DNA from: Actinomycetes bacterium
Lineage (GTDB): Bacteria; Actinomycetota; Acidimicrobiia; Acidimicrobiales; JAJZXF01
NCBI GenBank assembly: GCA_021791755.1
Contig: JAJYWA010000013.1
Span: 1 to 35,688, forward strand
Length of the DNA: 35,688 bases
Direction: 5' to 3'
Shown here: positions 1-9,206 of the stretch, one piece after another
Position numbering within the stretch: the stretch's first letter is position 1
Layout of the letters: every line of letters starts with the position of its first letter
Made by a program: the position numbers and the translations under genes
The notes under the pieces: model-generated
The model's input: only the letters and a program-made list of their open reading frames with translations
Database searches by the model: none
Told to the model about the DNA's origin: nothing

Positions 1-147
1 CATTGCTTGCGCAGGGCCTGAAGCTCCCGCTGCCGGCACGACGGCCATGACTGCGAGCGTCACTGCTCCCAATATTGCCAGCCATGCCGAAATGGAAGAC
101 CAGGACGTGGTCCGTCCCGGCTTCATCTTTCGAGAGCGTCCAATCAT
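1..147 (-). CDS. N-terminus of an exported protein, cut by the window edge
   Basis: Reading the minus strand from an ATG at 147 gives 49 codons that run off the left edge. A strong Shine-Dalgarno (GGAGGAGG, 161-154) sits 6 bases upstream, so the start is well supported; a second in-frame ATG follows at 126. The product begins with a basic stretch (MIGRSRKMKPGR), then a hydrophobic core (AWLAILGAVTLAVMAVV) and an Ala-rich end (PAAGASGPAQA). This is a typical Sec signal peptide with possible cleavage after AGA or AQA. The mature part is outside the window, so no function can be given. Confidence 0.6.
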   Translation of the reverse strand, partial: MIGRSRKMKPGRTTSWSSISAWLAILGAVTLAVMAVVPAAGASGPAQAM

Positions 148-160
148 TACAAGCCTCCTC

Positions 161-176
161 CGTAACTCCGTAACTC
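161..176. repeat. 8-bp tandem duplication
   Basis: CGTAACTC occurs twice back to back (161-168, 169-176) in the leader of the left-edge exported-protein gene, just upstream of its Shine-Dalgarno. It is one of at least ten short perfect tandem duplications in the window. Confidence 0.8.
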
Positions 177-249
177 ATGTACTCCTGCATCTCCGCAGAA
201 TGCGATCCCGCTGCGGATCAGATCGTAGCACGCGGTACGGTATAGATGC

Positions 250-1920
250 GTGGACGATACTGAGCTCGAAGCTTCCGCTGGTGGACCACAGGACCCTATT
301 CGAGGCTGCGAGCCTGACGCTGTTGCTATAGAGCCAGCGGACGGCAACCAAGGATCGTTCAGCGAAGACCCGCCGTGGTTGGTGGATCCGGCGGGCTTCG
401 CCTGGTTGCGAGGTCTCGACATGCTGCGTCGCGGCACGAGAGAAGAGGCGCCCTTCCTGATCCGCCGCCGCCGGCTGCCTCCAGGCAGGCACGTGCTGAG
501 AGCCCTCGGCGCCTTCGGGCGAGCCCTTGCGCTCTGGTACTTGACGGACCGAAAGGGATCCTTGTCTGAGTCCCGCAAGGGAATGTCTCGGCGTCTCCGA
601 CTTGCATTTCACGCCCTTGGCCCTACGTACATCAAGCTGGGACAGATCCTCTCGGCGGGCGAAGGGCTGTTTCCCGAAGAGGTCGTCTCGGAGTTCAGGC
701 TTCTGAGGGACCATGTTCCTGCGGAGGACTTCGAGACGGTAAAGGAGACTATCGAGACAGAGCTCGGGCGCCCGCTTGAAGAGGTTTTTGCTGACTTGTC
801 CACCGAGCCCCTGGCGGCTGCTTCGATCGCTCAAGTGCACGCAGGCGTTCTGTTGGGCGGGGAGCGTGTGGTTGTGAAGGTGCAGCGATCGAAGGTGGCG
901 GATCTCGTCAGCAAGGATCTTGCCGTTATGAGCTGGTTCGCGCCAGCGCTGGTCGGGCGGATTCCTGTCGCAGCGCTAGCGAATCCGCCCGCGCTCGTGG
1001 AGGTGTTTGCCGAGACCGTCCTAGAAGAGCTCGATTTCCGACTCGAAGCAGGCAACATGCTTGACCTGGCGAGGGTTCTCGGCGAGCTTGGACAGCGCAG
1101 GATCATCGTAGCTCGACCCCACCCGCGACTTGTCACCAAGCGAGTTCTTGTCATGGAGCGGATCGACGGCTTTTCGTGGGGAGAACCCGAGAGCATGCGT
1201 TCATCCGGCATTGACACCGCTGCGGTGCTTCGTGCCAGCACCACCGCGTTCGTGGAGGGCCTCATGTTCCATGGCATGTTCCATGGCGACCTGCACGGGG
1301 GCAATCTCATCGTGAGGCCGGACGGGCGTGTAGCGCTGCTGGACTTTGGGATCATGGGACGGCTTGATGAAAGAGGAAGGCTCGCTTTTGTGCGGCTGCT
1401 CCTCGGCGTAGCGATGGGTGACGTCTCGTTGCAGGTCGAGGCGTTGCAGGCTCTCGGGGCTCTGCCATATGGCATAGACGAAGAGACGATCGTGCGGGAC
1501 TTCGGGCTGGATTCTCCGCCGAGAGATCCCCTGGCTATGAGCACCCAGGAGCTTTCGGCAGAGGTCCGGGAGATGACGAAGAAGCTCCTCAGCTATGGGG
1601 CGCGCATGCCGAAAGAGCTGATCTTGTTCGTAAAGGACATGCTGTTCATAGATGGCGCTGTCGCGGTGATGGCCCCCGACGTCGATCTCTTTGCTGAGGT
1701 CACCATGCTCGTGATGTACCTCGCAGGGCGTCATGGCGACAGGTTGGCTCGTGAGATCGGGTTGGATCCAAGCGAGGTCAAGGTTGACCTGAGCATGCTG
1801 CGCAATTCCATGGGGCTCGAGGAAACCGTTCAAAGTCTGAGCTACAACCAGTTGCGAGAGCGTCGCGAGATCATCCTGAAGAGGCTTGAAGGCAACAAGC
1901 GCCGACGCCGATCGCGCTGA
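250..1920 (+). CDS. ABC1/AarF/UbiB family atypical protein kinase
   Basis: This 556-residue protein carries the signature of the UbiB/ADCK kinase-like fold: the KxGQ motif (KLGQ, about 129-132), the Ala-rich loop (AAASIAQVH, about 189-197), the ATP-binding lysine (VVVKVQR, K210), the catalytic-loop analogue HGDLHGGN (345-352) and the metal-binding DFG (365-367). In proteobacteria UbiB supports ubiquinone synthesis, but actinobacteria use menaquinone, so the role here is open (lipid or isoprenoid homeostasis is a family-level guess). The start is a GTG with no clear Shine-Dalgarno. The first 60 residues are not recognisable, so a later start is possible. It faces trpA tail to tail. There is no obvious C-terminal membrane pair as in E. 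coli UbiB; the C-terminus is Lys/Arg-rich. Confidence 0.85.
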   Translation: MDDTELEASAGGPQDPIRGCEPDAVAIEPADGNQGSFSEDPPWLVDPAGFAWLRGLDMLRRGTREEAPFLIRRRRLPPGRHVLRALGAFGRALALWYLTDRKGSLSESRKGMSRRLRLAFHALGPTYIKLGQILSAGEGLFPEEVVSEFRLLRDHVPAEDFETVKETIETELGRPLEEVFADLSTEPLAAASIAQVHAGVLLGGERVVVKVQRSKVADLVSKDLAVMSWFAPALVGRIPVAALANPPALVEVFAETVLEELDFRLEAGNMLDLARVLGELGQRRIIVARPHPRLVTKRVLVMERIDGFSWGEPESMRSSGIDTAAVLRASTTAFVEGLMFHGMFHGDLHGGNLIVRPDGRVALLDFGIMGRLDERGRLAFVRLLLGVAMGDVSLQVEALQALGALPYGIDEETIVRDFGLDSPPRDPLAMSTQELSAEVREMTKKLLSYGARMPKELILFVKDMLFIDGAVAVMAPDVDLFAEVTMLVMYLAGRHGDRLAREIGLDPSEVKVDLSMLRNSMGLEETVQSLSYNQLRERREIILKRLEGNKRRRRSR

Positions 1921-1938
1921 GCCGAGCGCTGCTCAGAG

Positions 1939-1961
1939 TCCCCGTTGTCCCCGTTCCCGTT
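1939..1961. repeat. Short imperfect tandem repeat (TCCCCGTTG-type)
   Basis: Units TCCCCGTTG, TCCCCGTT and CCCGTT follow each other between the convergent ends of the kinase gene and trpA. No function is evident. It fits the general pattern of short duplications in this window. Confidence 0.6.
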
Positions 1962-2020
1962 CGAACTTCTCAGAGCGCGGGCTCCTCGGTTGCTGGAATC
2001 GTAGGTCTTCTCGAAACCTC

Positions 2021-2034
2021 GCCGTTGCAACGGC
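2021..2034. other. Perfect 14-bp palindrome between convergent genes
   Basis: GCCGTTGCAACGGC is a perfect palindrome without a loop, in the 133-base gap between the ends of the kinase gene and trpA. A loopless palindrome is more like a protein-binding site than an intrinsic terminator, and no T-run follows. Its function is unknown. Confidence 0.4.
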
Positions 2035-2053
2035 GGTGCGGTCTACTGCTTGG

Positions 2054-2992
2054 TCAGCCAGAGTCCAGGGACTTCCTGAAGCCGCCAAGGAACCTTGCTA
2101 TATCAGCGGGACTTGCCCCTTCCAGGATCCTGCGAACGACGCCAGAGCCGACTATCACGCCGTCCGCGTCCTGGCACACCTCAATTGCCTGGTCCGGAGT
2201 CGATATACCTACGCCGACTAGGACGGGGAGCTTGGTCATGGCTTTGAGGCGCGCCGCAACCTGCCGAGAGCTCTTGGCTAGGTCGGTCCGCTCTCCCGTG
2301 ACGCCCATCCGTCCTACCCCGTAGACGAACCCGCTTGCCGTGTTGCAGATCGACCGTGCTCTGTCGTCAGGTGTGGTGGGAGCGACCAGCATTATGTTCG
2401 CGATGCCTGCCGCCCGTGCTTCGCTGGTCCACTCTTCTGCCTCGTGTAGCGGAAGGTCGGGAAGGATGGCTCCCGTGATGCCAGCCTCTGCAAAAGTGCT
2501 GGCGGCTCGTCTGAGGCCGAGTCGAAAGACGACGTTGTAGTAGCTCATCAAGAACAAAGGCGCCGGTGGAAGAAGTGTCGTGCGCAAGCGTGCGATGGCT
2601 GAGATGACTTCCTGCACGGATGTGCCTAGCCCGAGGGCTCGACGTGACGCCTCCTGGATCGATGGGCCGTCCATCATCGGATCCGAGAACGGCGCCCCCA
2701 CCTCCACCCCGTCGGCGCCTGCCTCGAAAGCGGCTTCGACGAACTCCGCCCAGTGTGGTGTCATGCCCCCTGTCACATAGGGCACGAGGAGCTTGTGATC
2801 AGGCAGGAGGTGCATCCTGAAGGCATCACCTGGCGTGCCCTCCATGCGGACATTGTCGGCGTCGGCTGGCCCCGTCTCCCCAGCCGCCCCGGGCTCCCCA
2901 GCCGCCCCGGGCTCTTGTGATTGGCGACCTGGCACGGTGGAGTCCAATATCTCGGGCTCGCTGGTCTTCTGGCGGTAGCTGGTCAGCTTCAT
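2054..2992 (-). CDS. trpA: Tryptophan synthase alpha subunit
   Basis: TrpA cleaves indole-3-glycerol phosphate to indole and glyceraldehyde 3-phosphate in the cytoplasmic alpha2beta2 complex with TrpB. The signature [19 protein letters not shown] is present. The catalytic pair is E97 and D108, spaced exactly as E49/D60 in E. coli. The TIM-barrel core starts near residue 58. About 50 extra residues precede it, including a Gly/Ala/Glu/Pro repeat (GEPGAA twice) encoded by an 18-bp tandem duplication. The ATG overlaps the trpB stop as ATGA (2989-2992), with GGAGG touching the start, so re-initiation after trpB is likely. A start at the internal ATG at 2845 would give the usual family length but has no Shine-Dalgarno. 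It is the last gene of trpCFBA. Confidence 0.96.
   Translation of the reverse strand: MKLTSYRQKTSEPEILDSTVPGRQSQEPGAAGEPGAAGETGPADADNVRMEGTPGDAFRMHLLPDHKLLVPYVTGGMTPHWAEFVEAAFEAGADGVEVGAPFSDPMMDGPSIQEASRRALGLGTSVQEVISAIARLRTTLLPPAPLFLMSYYNVVFRLGLRRAASTFAEAGITGAILPDLPLHEAEEWTSEARAAGIANIMLVAPTTPDDRARSICNTASGFVYGVGRMGVTGERTDLAKSSRQVAARLKAMTKLPVLVGVGISTPDQAIEVCQDADGVIVGSGVVRRILEGASPADIARFLGGFRKSLDSG
2876..2914. repeat. 18-bp tandem duplication inside trpA
   Basis: The unit CAGCCGCCCCGGGCTCCC (18 bases) is present twice, with partial flanking extension. On the coding strand it encodes GEPGAA repeated in the extra N-terminal segment of TrpA. The reading frame is kept. Confidence 0.85.
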
Positions 2993-4254
2993 CCTCCGGC
3001 AGTGAGGTCCATGACCTGAGCGACATCCTTGTCGCCACGGCCCGAGAGCGTGATGAGAACGCTCGCGCCCCCTGGGATCTCACCGGCGCGAGCGGCTTCG
3101 ATGACGAAAGCCAGGGCATGGGCGGGTTCGAGAGCTGGAATGATGCCCTCTGTTCTTGAAAGAAGGCTGAAGGCGTCGAGAACCTGGACATCGTTCGCCG
3201 CGGTGTAGCGGGCGCGCCCGAGTGACGAGAGGTGGGCATGTTCGGGACCGGTGCCTGGGTAGTCGAGGCCCGCCGAGATCGACTGAGCCTCTTGGACTTG
3301 GCCGTCGTCGTCTTGGAGGAACATCGACTTCATGCCATGGACCACGCCTGGCACGCCGCGTGATATTGCCGCGCCGCCGCTCGCCTCTACGCCGATCAGC
3401 TCGCTGCTCGAATCGACGAAGCCCGCAAAGGTCCCCGCTGCGTTCGATCCCCCGCCGACGCATGCCACCACCACGTCGGGGTCCGCGCCGCCAAGGATCT
3501 CGCGACACTGCGAGCGCGCTTCGTTGCCGACGACGGCTTGAAGCTCCCGCACGATCCAAGGGTATGGATGTGGACCAACGACCGATCCGATGCAGTAATA
3601 GGTGCTCTCTACATTTGCCACCCAGTCTCTCAGCGCTTCGTTCACGGCGTCTTTGAGCGTCCTGCTGCCGTTGCTCACGGATCTGACCTTGGCCCCCAGG
3701 AGCTTCATTCTGAAGACGTTGAGCTCCTGGCGGTGCACGTCCATCTCTCCCATGTAGACCTCGCACTCCAGGCCGAAAAGAGCGGCGGCGGTTGCCGCAG
3801 CGACGCCATGCTGGCCGGCGCCGGTCTCTGCTATCAAGCGCGGCTTTCCCATGCGCTTCGCGAGGAGCGCCTGACCCAATACGTTGTTGATCTTGTGAGA
3901 ACCGGTATGGGTGAGGTCCTCTCGCTTGAGCAGCAACCTGATGCCCAGGTTCTCCGACAGCCGCCTGCACTCAGTGACTGGCGTCGGCCGCCCCGCGTAG
4001 GCGTGCAGTATCCCGTCCAGGGATTTGCGAAACGACGAGTCCGGCCAGGCGGAGCGAAAGGCTGTCTCGAGCTGCTGGCAAGCGGGCACCAGTGCCTCGG
4101 GCACGAACTGACCGCCGAACTCGCCGAAGTAGCCCCTACTGCCGGGATCTCCCATGAGTGTGATCCCGGCTGAGCTGGCGTGGCCCAGTCCTGCGTCCGG
4201 TCGCTCCGATCGGCTCAGCACGCCGTTGCCGTCCTCTCCCTGGTCAATGTTCAT
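2989..4254 (-). CDS. trpB: Tryptophan synthase beta subunit
   Basis: TrpB condenses indole with serine using pyridoxal phosphate. With the ATG at 4254 it is 421 residues. The PLP lysine lies in [10 protein letters not shown] (K121), the substrate-binding [10 protein letters not shown] follows (E143), and the phosphate-binding GGGSNA and C-terminal SGRGDKD are present. I chose the ATG at 4254 because it overlaps the end of trpF in the small-overlap style of the other genes here (trpF stop at 4244-4246). The open frame extends upstream to 4347 but would add 31 unconserved residues inside trpF. The first 30 residues before the conserved [13 protein letters not shown] are again non-family sequence. 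Confidence 0.96.
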   Translation of the reverse strand: MNIDQGEDGNGVLSRSERPDAGLGHASSAGITLMGDPGSRGYFGEFGGQFVPEALVPACQQLETAFRSAWPDSSFRKSLDGILHAYAGRPTPVTECRRLSENLGIRLLLKREDLTHTGSHKINNVLGQALLAKRMGKPRLIAETGAGQHGVAAATAAALFGLECEVYMGEMDVHRQELNVFRMKLLGAKVRSVSNGSRTLKDAVNEALRDWVANVESTYYCIGSVVGPHPYPWIVRELQAVVGNEARSQCREILGGADPDVVVACVGGGSNAAGTFAGFVDSSSELIGVEASGGAAISRGVPGVVHGMKSMFLQDDDGQVQEAQSISAGLDYPGTGPEHAHLSSLGRARYTAANDVQVLDAFSLLSRTEGIIPALEPAHALAFVIEAARAGEIPGGASVLITLSGRGDKDVAQVMDLTAGG

Positions 4255-5032
4255 CGTTTTTCCAGTCATAGATCGGCGGTGGAGAACCCCCCGTCGTGGC
4301 GCCCCCGACGGAAAGGTCTGAGCCGTCGCCGGCCCCGGTGCTCGCATCCCCTGGCCTCGCGCTCGCGCTGCGAGGCCAACCGAGCCTTGGCGTCTCAGCG
4401 CTCGTGCTCTGCCCTGGGCTGCAGTAGGCGTCAGACGCTTTTTTCACGCGGACGATGAAGTCCTTGAGCTTGTTGAAGTCCTTCCTTCCTGGCGAGACCT
4501 CTACGCCGCTCGACACGTCGACGCCGAAGGGACGCACGTAGCGGATCGCGTTGGTTATGTTGTCCGGGTTCAATCCGCCAGAGAGCATGAGCTTCGTCGG
4601 ATCCACCACTCCTTCGAGCAGCCTCCAGTCGAACATGCGTCCTGATCCTGGCGACGGGCCGTCGACCATGAGCACGTCGGCTCCAAACTCCGCGAAGTCT
4701 CGGATCCCTGGATGGCCTGCCGGGAACGCTTTGATCACTGCGCCGACCCGTTGGCGGATCCACCTCGTCTCGCCGGCGGTCTCGCTGCCGTGAAGCTGTG
4801 CGGCGTGCAGCCCGATCCCGTTCACGATCTCGACGAGGCGCTGGGCGGACTCGTTGCGAAAGACCCCGACGGTCACGATCTCGCGTGGCAGTCGCTTTGC
4901 TATGTCGCCCGCGAGCGAGGGCGCGATCTGCCGGGATGAGGGAGCGAAGACGAACCCAACGGCATCGGCGCCGAGCGCGACCGCTGCCAGAGCATCCTCC
5001 TCGTTGGTGATACCGCAGATCTTTATGAACAT
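4244..5032 (-). CDS. trpF: Phosphoribosylanthranilate isomerase with a C-terminal tail
   Basis: TrpF performs the Amadori rearrangement of phosphoribosylanthranilate. The N-terminus [14 protein letters not shown] is the classic start with the active-site cysteine (C6). [14 protein letters not shown] corresponds to the phosphate-binding region, and [10 protein letters not shown] to the late barrel loop. The family is about 200-210 residues; this one is 262. The extra 55-60 residues after KKASDAY form a Ser/Gly/Pro/Ala-rich low-complexity tail. The gene overlaps trpC by 10 bases (5023-5032) and trpB by 11 bases (4244-4254), so coupled translation is likely. Confidence 0.95.
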   Translation of the reverse strand: MFIKICGITNEEDALAAVALGADAVGFVFAPSSRQIAPSLAGDIAKRLPREIVTVGVFRNESAQRLVEIVNGIGLHAAQLHGSETAGETRWIRQRVGAVIKAFPAGHPGIRDFAEFGADVLMVDGPSPGSGRMFDWRLLEGVVDPTKLMLSGGLNPDNITNAIRYVRPFGVDVSSGVEVSPGRKDFNKLKDFIVRVKKASDAYCSPGQSTSAETPRLGWPRSASARPGDASTGAGDGSDLSVGGATTGGSPPPIYDWKNDEH

Positions 5033-5850
5033 CGGGCGTGTTCTCCCGCAGCTGCCAGCTCGGCCACCGCCGACGAACGATCAAGCGACGTCATGAGGTG
5101 CTCGCCGACGAGCACCGCGTCGAAGCCAAGAGCGGAAAGCCTGCCGGCGTCCTCGGGGCCGTGCACTCCTGACTCTGCAACCTTGACCAGATCTTCGGGG
5201 ATCTTCGCGATGAGAAGCTCGGCAACTTCGTCCCGGATCGCGAAGGTGGTGAGGTCCCTCTGGTTCACCCCGATCATCGTCGATTCGCGCTGAGTCGTGC
5301 TGGCGAGAGCGTTGACGGCCTCCAGGCAGTGCCCGAGCTCGCGCTCGTCATGGACCTCGATCAACACGTCGAGCCCTACGTCGTAGGAGAGCTCCAAGAG
5401 GTCGGTTAGCTCGTGATCGTCGAGCGCGGCGACTATGAGCAGGATGGCGTCTGCTCCGATGATCCTTGTGTCGAGCACGTCGGCGGCGCAGACCGTGAAG
5501 TCCTTCCGCAAGATCGGCAGGTCGACGGTACGACGAGCTTCGAGGAGGTCAGCGGGCGAGCCTCCGAAGAAGTCATGGTCGGTGAGCACTGAGATACAGG
5601 CAGCGCCACCTGCAGCGTACTCGCTGGCGACCTTCGCCACAGCATGACGAGCCTCGATGAGGCCCTTGGATGGTGAGCGTCGTTTGATCTCCGCGATCAC
5701 CGCAAGGCCAACGTTGTCGCGAATTGCCCTTGCGAAGCCCCTTGTCGACCCCATGTCTCGAGCGCGCCTGTTGAGCGCTGCGATGTCGCGATCGTCTGCA
5801 GCGCTGGTGCGCCTGTGTGTGGAGATGATGTCCCCGAGGTACCCCGGCAT
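5023..5850 (-). CDS. trpC: Indole-3-glycerol phosphate synthase
   Basis: TrpC closes the indole ring to make indole-3-glycerol phosphate, the TrpA substrate. The start is the ATG at 5850, with AGGA about 8 bases upstream, giving 275 residues. The family motif EIKRRSPSKG (E54, K56) is present, as are the substrate lysine region LRKDF and the C-terminal VAESGVHGPEDA and DAVLVGEHLM. The open frame continues far upstream (to 6612) but that part lies antisense to the response-regulator gene and is a shadow. It is the first gene of trpCFBA and is divergent from the two-component genes, with a 150-base intergenic region that should hold the promoters. Confidence 0.96.
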   Translation of the reverse strand: MPGYLGDIISTHRRTSAADDRDIAALNRRARDMGSTRGFARAIRDNVGLAVIAEIKRRSPSKGLIEARHAVAKVASEYAAGGAACISVLTDHDFFGGSPADLLEARRTVDLPILRKDFTVCAADVLDTRIIGADAILLIVAALDDHELTDLLELSYDVGLDVLIEVHDERELGHCLEAVNALASTTQRESTMIGVNQRDLTTFAIRDEVAELLIAKIPEDLVKVAESGVHGPEDAGRLSALGFDAVLVGEHLMTSLDRSSAVAELAAAGEHARCS

Positions 5851-6000
5851 GGGAACAATCCTACTGTTCTGCGAAGAGCAGCTGGTGAACCGGCGGCTCA
5901 GGTCCGGCACGCGTGCGGTGGCGCCGCCGGGGGTGGCCTGGCAGTCATTGCCGGCGGCGTGCACGAGACACTGGGGCGCCTCTCGTGGCAGGCTGATGAG
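5851..6000. promoter_or_regulatory. Divergent intergenic region between trpC and the response regulator
   Basis: This 150-base region separates two outward-facing transcription units and must contain both promoters unless transcription reads through. A 10-bp palindrome GCACGCGTGC lies at 5907-5916. No T-box, leader peptide with Trp codons, or convincing -35/-10 pair is visible. Confidence 0.4.
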
Positions 6001-6690
6001 ATGGAGCCCGCTTCCGGCGCAGAGGTCGTAGTCGTAGTGGAAGACGATCTCAACATCGCTGAGCTTGTGAGCATGTACCTGGCTCACGAGGGGCTCAAGG
6101 TCGTGCGCGCTTCGGATGCCGCCCAGGGTCTCGCCCAGGTCGAGCGGTGCAGTCCGAGGATGGTCCTCATCGACATCGGGCTTCCTGGTGAGCTGGACGG
6201 CCTTGACCTTTGCCGTATGCTCCGGGCCAAGCTTGATGTGCCGGTCATCCTTCTCACCGCCCGTGACGACGAGATCGACAAAGTGCTTGGATTGGAGCTC
6301 GGCGCTGACGACTATGTGACGAAGCCCTTCTCGCCGAGAGAGCTGGTTGCCAGGGTGAGAGCGGTCCTGCGGAGGGCTGACGGCAAGGCGCGCGATGACG
6401 CCCCAGGACCGCTGGTGTTCGGTGAGCTCTCGGTGGATCTCGAGAGACGTGAAGTTCGTTGTGCGGGTGAGGCCATAGCGCTGACCCCGCGTGAGCTCGA
6501 TCTCCTCGCGTACCTGGTGAGACATCACGGCTTGGCGTTGAGCCGCCGGCAGATCCTGGATGGCGCATGGGGACCGAACTGGTACGGCGACGACCGGACT
6601 ATCGATGTCCATATTCGTCAGCTGCGCCGGAAGCTGGGTGACGCCCTACCCCTTGCTACGGTGTGGGGTGTCGGCTATCGGCTGGGATGA
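6001..6690 (+). CDS. OmpR/PhoB-type response regulator
   Basis: This 229-residue protein has a receiver domain (about 8-123) and a winged-helix DNA-binding domain (about 135-229). The acidic pocket is E14-D15-D16, the phospho-acceptor is D58 (LIDIGLPG), the switch threonine is T86 (LLTARDD) and the conserved lysine is K108 (VTKPFSPREL). The C-terminal domain has the usual LTPRELDLLAYL and DDRTIDVHIRQLRRKLG. I start it at the ATG at 6001. The frame is open upstream to 5815, but that would overlap trpC antisense and adds no conserved sequence. The partner kinase follows 106 bases downstream. Its regulon is unknown; trpC, which is divergent, is an obvious candidate target. Confidence 0.93.
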   Translation: MEPASGAEVVVVVEDDLNIAELVSMYLAHEGLKVVRASDAAQGLAQVERCSPRMVLIDIGLPGELDGLDLCRMLRAKLDVPVILLTARDDEIDKVLGLELGADDYVTKPFSPRELVARVRAVLRRADGKARDDAPGPLVFGELSVDLERREVRCAGEAIALTPRELDLLAYLVRHHGLALSRRQILDGAWGPNWYGDDRTIDVHIRQLRRKLGDALPLATVWGVGYRLG

Positions 6691-6796
6691 GCGACCGGTC
6701 CGCGGACTGCTATTCAGGTCGCGCCGATGCGCACGGGATCTCGGATCTGGGGATCCGGAGCGCGGAGGCGTTGACGCTGGGAAGGTGTGAGCAACA

Positions 6797-8200
6797 GTGC
6801 GCAGGCGCTTGACGATTGCGATATTGAGCGTAGTGGCGGGCACTCTCCTGGTGGCCACCGTGGGCGCCCTCGTGCTGGTCCATCGAGCTGCGATCGGAAC
6901 ATCCCGCCAGGAGCTGCTCTCTGAGACGATCGCGATCGGTGAGCACGCTCCGCCGGCCCTCTTCAAGTCGGGGCGGGTGGGCTTGGTTCACTTCGTGGAG
7001 CGCGCAGCCGGGATTCGCGCCGTCGATCTCGTGGCGGTGGGACCCGATGGAGCACTTGCGGGCCGGCTGCCACCGGGCATCAGCGCTCGCGATCTTCCTA
7101 TCTCCACGCTTGTAGACGGGTACCCGGCTTCGGGATCGGCCGGGAGCCTGGTGTTCGCAGCCGTTCCGGTGACGCTGTCCAAGGTGGAGGCGACCAGGCA
7201 GAAGCTGCCGCCCGCGTACCAGGACTACCTTCTGACCGAGCGCAGCGTCAGGAGCCCTGGCGGTGGCGCCGTCTACTTCGTGGCGATCGCGGGCGGGGCT
7301 CTCGCGATCGCAGCGATCGTGGCTGCGTTCTTGAGCAAGAGGTTTACCCGGCCGCTGGTTGACGCGGTGGAGACGACGAAGCAGATCGCCGCGGGCGACC
7401 TGGAAGCGAAGGTTCCGGTGGCAACGGGCGATCTGCCGGAGGTTGCGTCGCTGGCCACGGCTATCAACACAATGAGCGAGAGCCTGAGCCGCGCCAGGAG
7501 CATGGAGCGCCAGTTCCTCCTCTCGGTCTCCCATGACCTGCGCACCCCCCTGACGTCGATAAGGGGCTATGCGGAGGCGATAAGTGACGGAACTGCCCCG
7601 GATCCTACGGCCGCGGCCGCGATCATCAGTTCGGAGGCCAGGCGGCTGGACCGCCTGGTAAACGATCTTCTGGAGCTGGCGCGCCTCGACGCTCGGAGGT
7701 TCTCCCTCGACATGCAGAGGGTCAACTGCGCAAGGATAGTCGCCGATGCCACCGAGGCCCTACGACCCTTGGTGGATGCAGCGGGTCTCGACCTCGTCGT
7801 TTCGATCGAAGGCGCGCAGGGACCACCGGATCCGCTCTCATGGGTAAGCGCCGACCCGGATCGTCTGGGTCAGGTGGTGGCCAATCTGGTCGAGAACGCC
7901 ATCAAGTTTGCGACGACGCGTGTTGGGGTCAGCGTTGTTCACGGAGGCGATGTCGTAGATGTAATAGTCGAAGATGACGGCCCAGGGATAGCCTCTGAAG
8001 ATGTTCCGCGCGTGTTCGAGCGTCACTACACGGCCCGCCGCTCTCCCCAGCGCCTCGTGGGTTCTGGACTCGGCCTCGCGATCGTGGCCGAGCTGGCGCA
8101 TGCCATGGGCGCGGCAGTCGAGGTGGAGCCTTCATCGACGCTGCAGGGCGGCGCCCGCATGGTCCTGCGGTTGAACCGTTGGCAGTCGCTCAGCGGATGA
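6797..8200 (+). CDS. Membrane sensor histidine kinase
   Basis: This protein of 467 residues starts at a GTG with GGGAAGG upstream (6779-6785). It has a transmembrane helix (about 5-28), an extracytoplasmic sensor of about 130 residues, a second helix (about 158-180), and a HAMP domain (about 181-233). The DHp H-box is SVSHDLRTPLTSIRGY with phospho-acceptor H246. The ATPase domain has NLVENAIKF (N box), DDGPGIASEDV (G1) and GSGLGLAIVAEL (G2). It phosphorylates the regulator encoded just upstream. The sensed signal cannot be read from the sequence. The gene converges on ygfZ and the two ends overlap by 11 bases (8190-8200). Confidence 0.93.
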   Translation: MRRRLTIAILSVVAGTLLVATVGALVLVHRAAIGTSRQELLSETIAIGEHAPPALFKSGRVGLVHFVERAAGIRAVDLVAVGPDGALAGRLPPGISARDLPISTLVDGYPASGSAGSLVFAAVPVTLSKVEATRQKLPPAYQDYLLTERSVRSPGGGAVYFVAIAGGALAIAAIVAAFLSKRFTRPLVDAVETTKQIAAGDLEAKVPVATGDLPEVASLATAINTMSESLSRARSMERQFLLSVSHDLRTPLTSIRGYAEAISDGTAPDPTAAAAIISSEARRLDRLVNDLLELARLDARRFSLDMQRVNCARIVADATEALRPLVDAAGLDLVVSIEGAQGPPDPLSWVSADPDRLGQVVANLVENAIKFATTRVGVSVVHGGDVVDVIVEDDGPGIASEDVPRVFERHYTARRSPQRLVGSGLGLAIVAELAHAMGAAVEVEPSSTLQGGARMVLRLNRWQSLSG

Positions 8201-9206
8201 GCGGCAGCTCCCGGGCGGACGCCGCTCGAATATAGCCGGCATCGGAGACGGACACCTCGCTCGGCAGCGGGACGTCTCTGCTGACGATGGCGAGAGCTAC
8301 CGGTGCTTGCAGCTGGAGCGAGATCGAAGAGGTTGTCACGATGCCGCACGCGGCTCCATCGAGCCGGACCTCCGATCCCGGTCGTGGCCATGGCGAGGAA
8401 GGCTCGACCGTCTGTGCCATGTCACTGGACCCGAGCACGAGCCCGCAGATGCGTCGCGGCGCGCGGTTGTGCCTTGCGGCCATCCTTGCCACGAGCTCCT
8501 GGCCGGTATAGCAGCCCTTGGTGAAGCTGACCGTTCGCTCCAGGAGGCCGGTCTCAGCAGGGATGCTCCTCGTGGTGAGCTCCTTTCCCATCGCGGGGAT
8601 CCCCGCTTCGATCCTCACTGCCTCCCAGGCGAGCCAGGGTGACTCTGGCGCGCCCTGGGGAGTGGTCAGGTCGGAGAGGAGCTGCACCCCAGGTGGTACG
8701 GTGGGTGCGGGTCCGAGGATGTCCAGACCGGGAAGGCCCGGCCAGGATGCGTCGACGATGTTCGCGCCACCGGGCTGGTGGGAGCTACCTGGCTCCAGAG
8801 CGCCGTATAGGGAGGTGGTCTCTGGTCCCTTGATGGAGAGGCACTGCCATTCGAGCGGGCTGATCTCGACCCGCGCCCGGATCCGAAAGCGCTCCAGACG
8901 CTCCAGCACGGCGGGTCCCCAGCCAGCCGCGACGTCCAGCACGAGCCAGTCCGGGGCCGCGCGCGTCACCCTGAGATAGGCGTCCAGGCGTCCCTTCGGC
9001 GAAAGCACGAGCGACTCAGCGGAGCCCCCGACGGCCAGGGAAGACAGGTCCTGGGTGAGCTGGCTCTGGAGGAGCTCCAATGAGTCGGGTCCCCGGAGGC
9101 TAACGAGGTCGCGTTCTGAGTAGCATGCCCCCGCTGCTTCTCTCAGGGCGCGGTACGCAGGCGCGAACCCTTCGGGAACTATGAGGTCACCGAGCATCGT
9201 GTCCAT
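8190..9206 (-). CDS. ygfZ: Folate-binding YgfZ/GcvT-like iron-sulfur cluster assembly protein
   Basis: This 338-residue GcvT-fold protein carries the diagnostic YgfZ motif KGCYTGQE (230-237, with the conserved C232). In E. coli, YgfZ uses tetrahydrofolate to maintain certain Fe-S enzymes such as MiaB. An N-terminal segment (SLRGPDSLELLQSQLTQDL, about 36-54) matches the folate-binding GcvT core. The ATG at 9206 overlaps the trpE end by 20 bases, so it is the last gene of the long hem/his/trp run. Several Fe-S enzymes in the window (ThiC, the radical SAM maturase) could in principle be clients, but that is inference. Confidence 0.9.
   Translation of the reverse strand: MDTMLGDLIVPEGFAPAYRALREAAGACYSERDLVSLRGPDSLELLQSQLTQDLSSLAVGGSAESLVLSPKGRLDAYLRVTRAAPDWLVLDVAAGWGPAVLERLERFRIRARVEISPLEWQCLSIKGPETTSLYGALEPGSSHQPGGANIVDASWPGLPGLDILGPAPTVPPGVQLLSDLTTPQGAPESPWLAWEAVRIEAGIPAMGKELTTRSIPAETGLLERTVSFTKGCYTGQELVARMAARHNRAPRRICGLVLGSSDMAQTVEPSSPWPRPGSEVRLDGAACGIVTTSSISLQLQAPVALAIVSRDVPLPSEVSVSDAGYIRAASARELPLIR

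Noticed and set aside
5815-6000. N-terminal extension of the response regulator
   Set aside because: It would overlap trpC antisense and adds 62 residues without family similarity; the receiver domain starts right after the ATG at 6001.
5851-6000. T-box or Trp leader peptide ahead of trpC
   Set aside because: No T-box core sequence, no short ORF with tandem Trp codons and no alternative hairpins were found.
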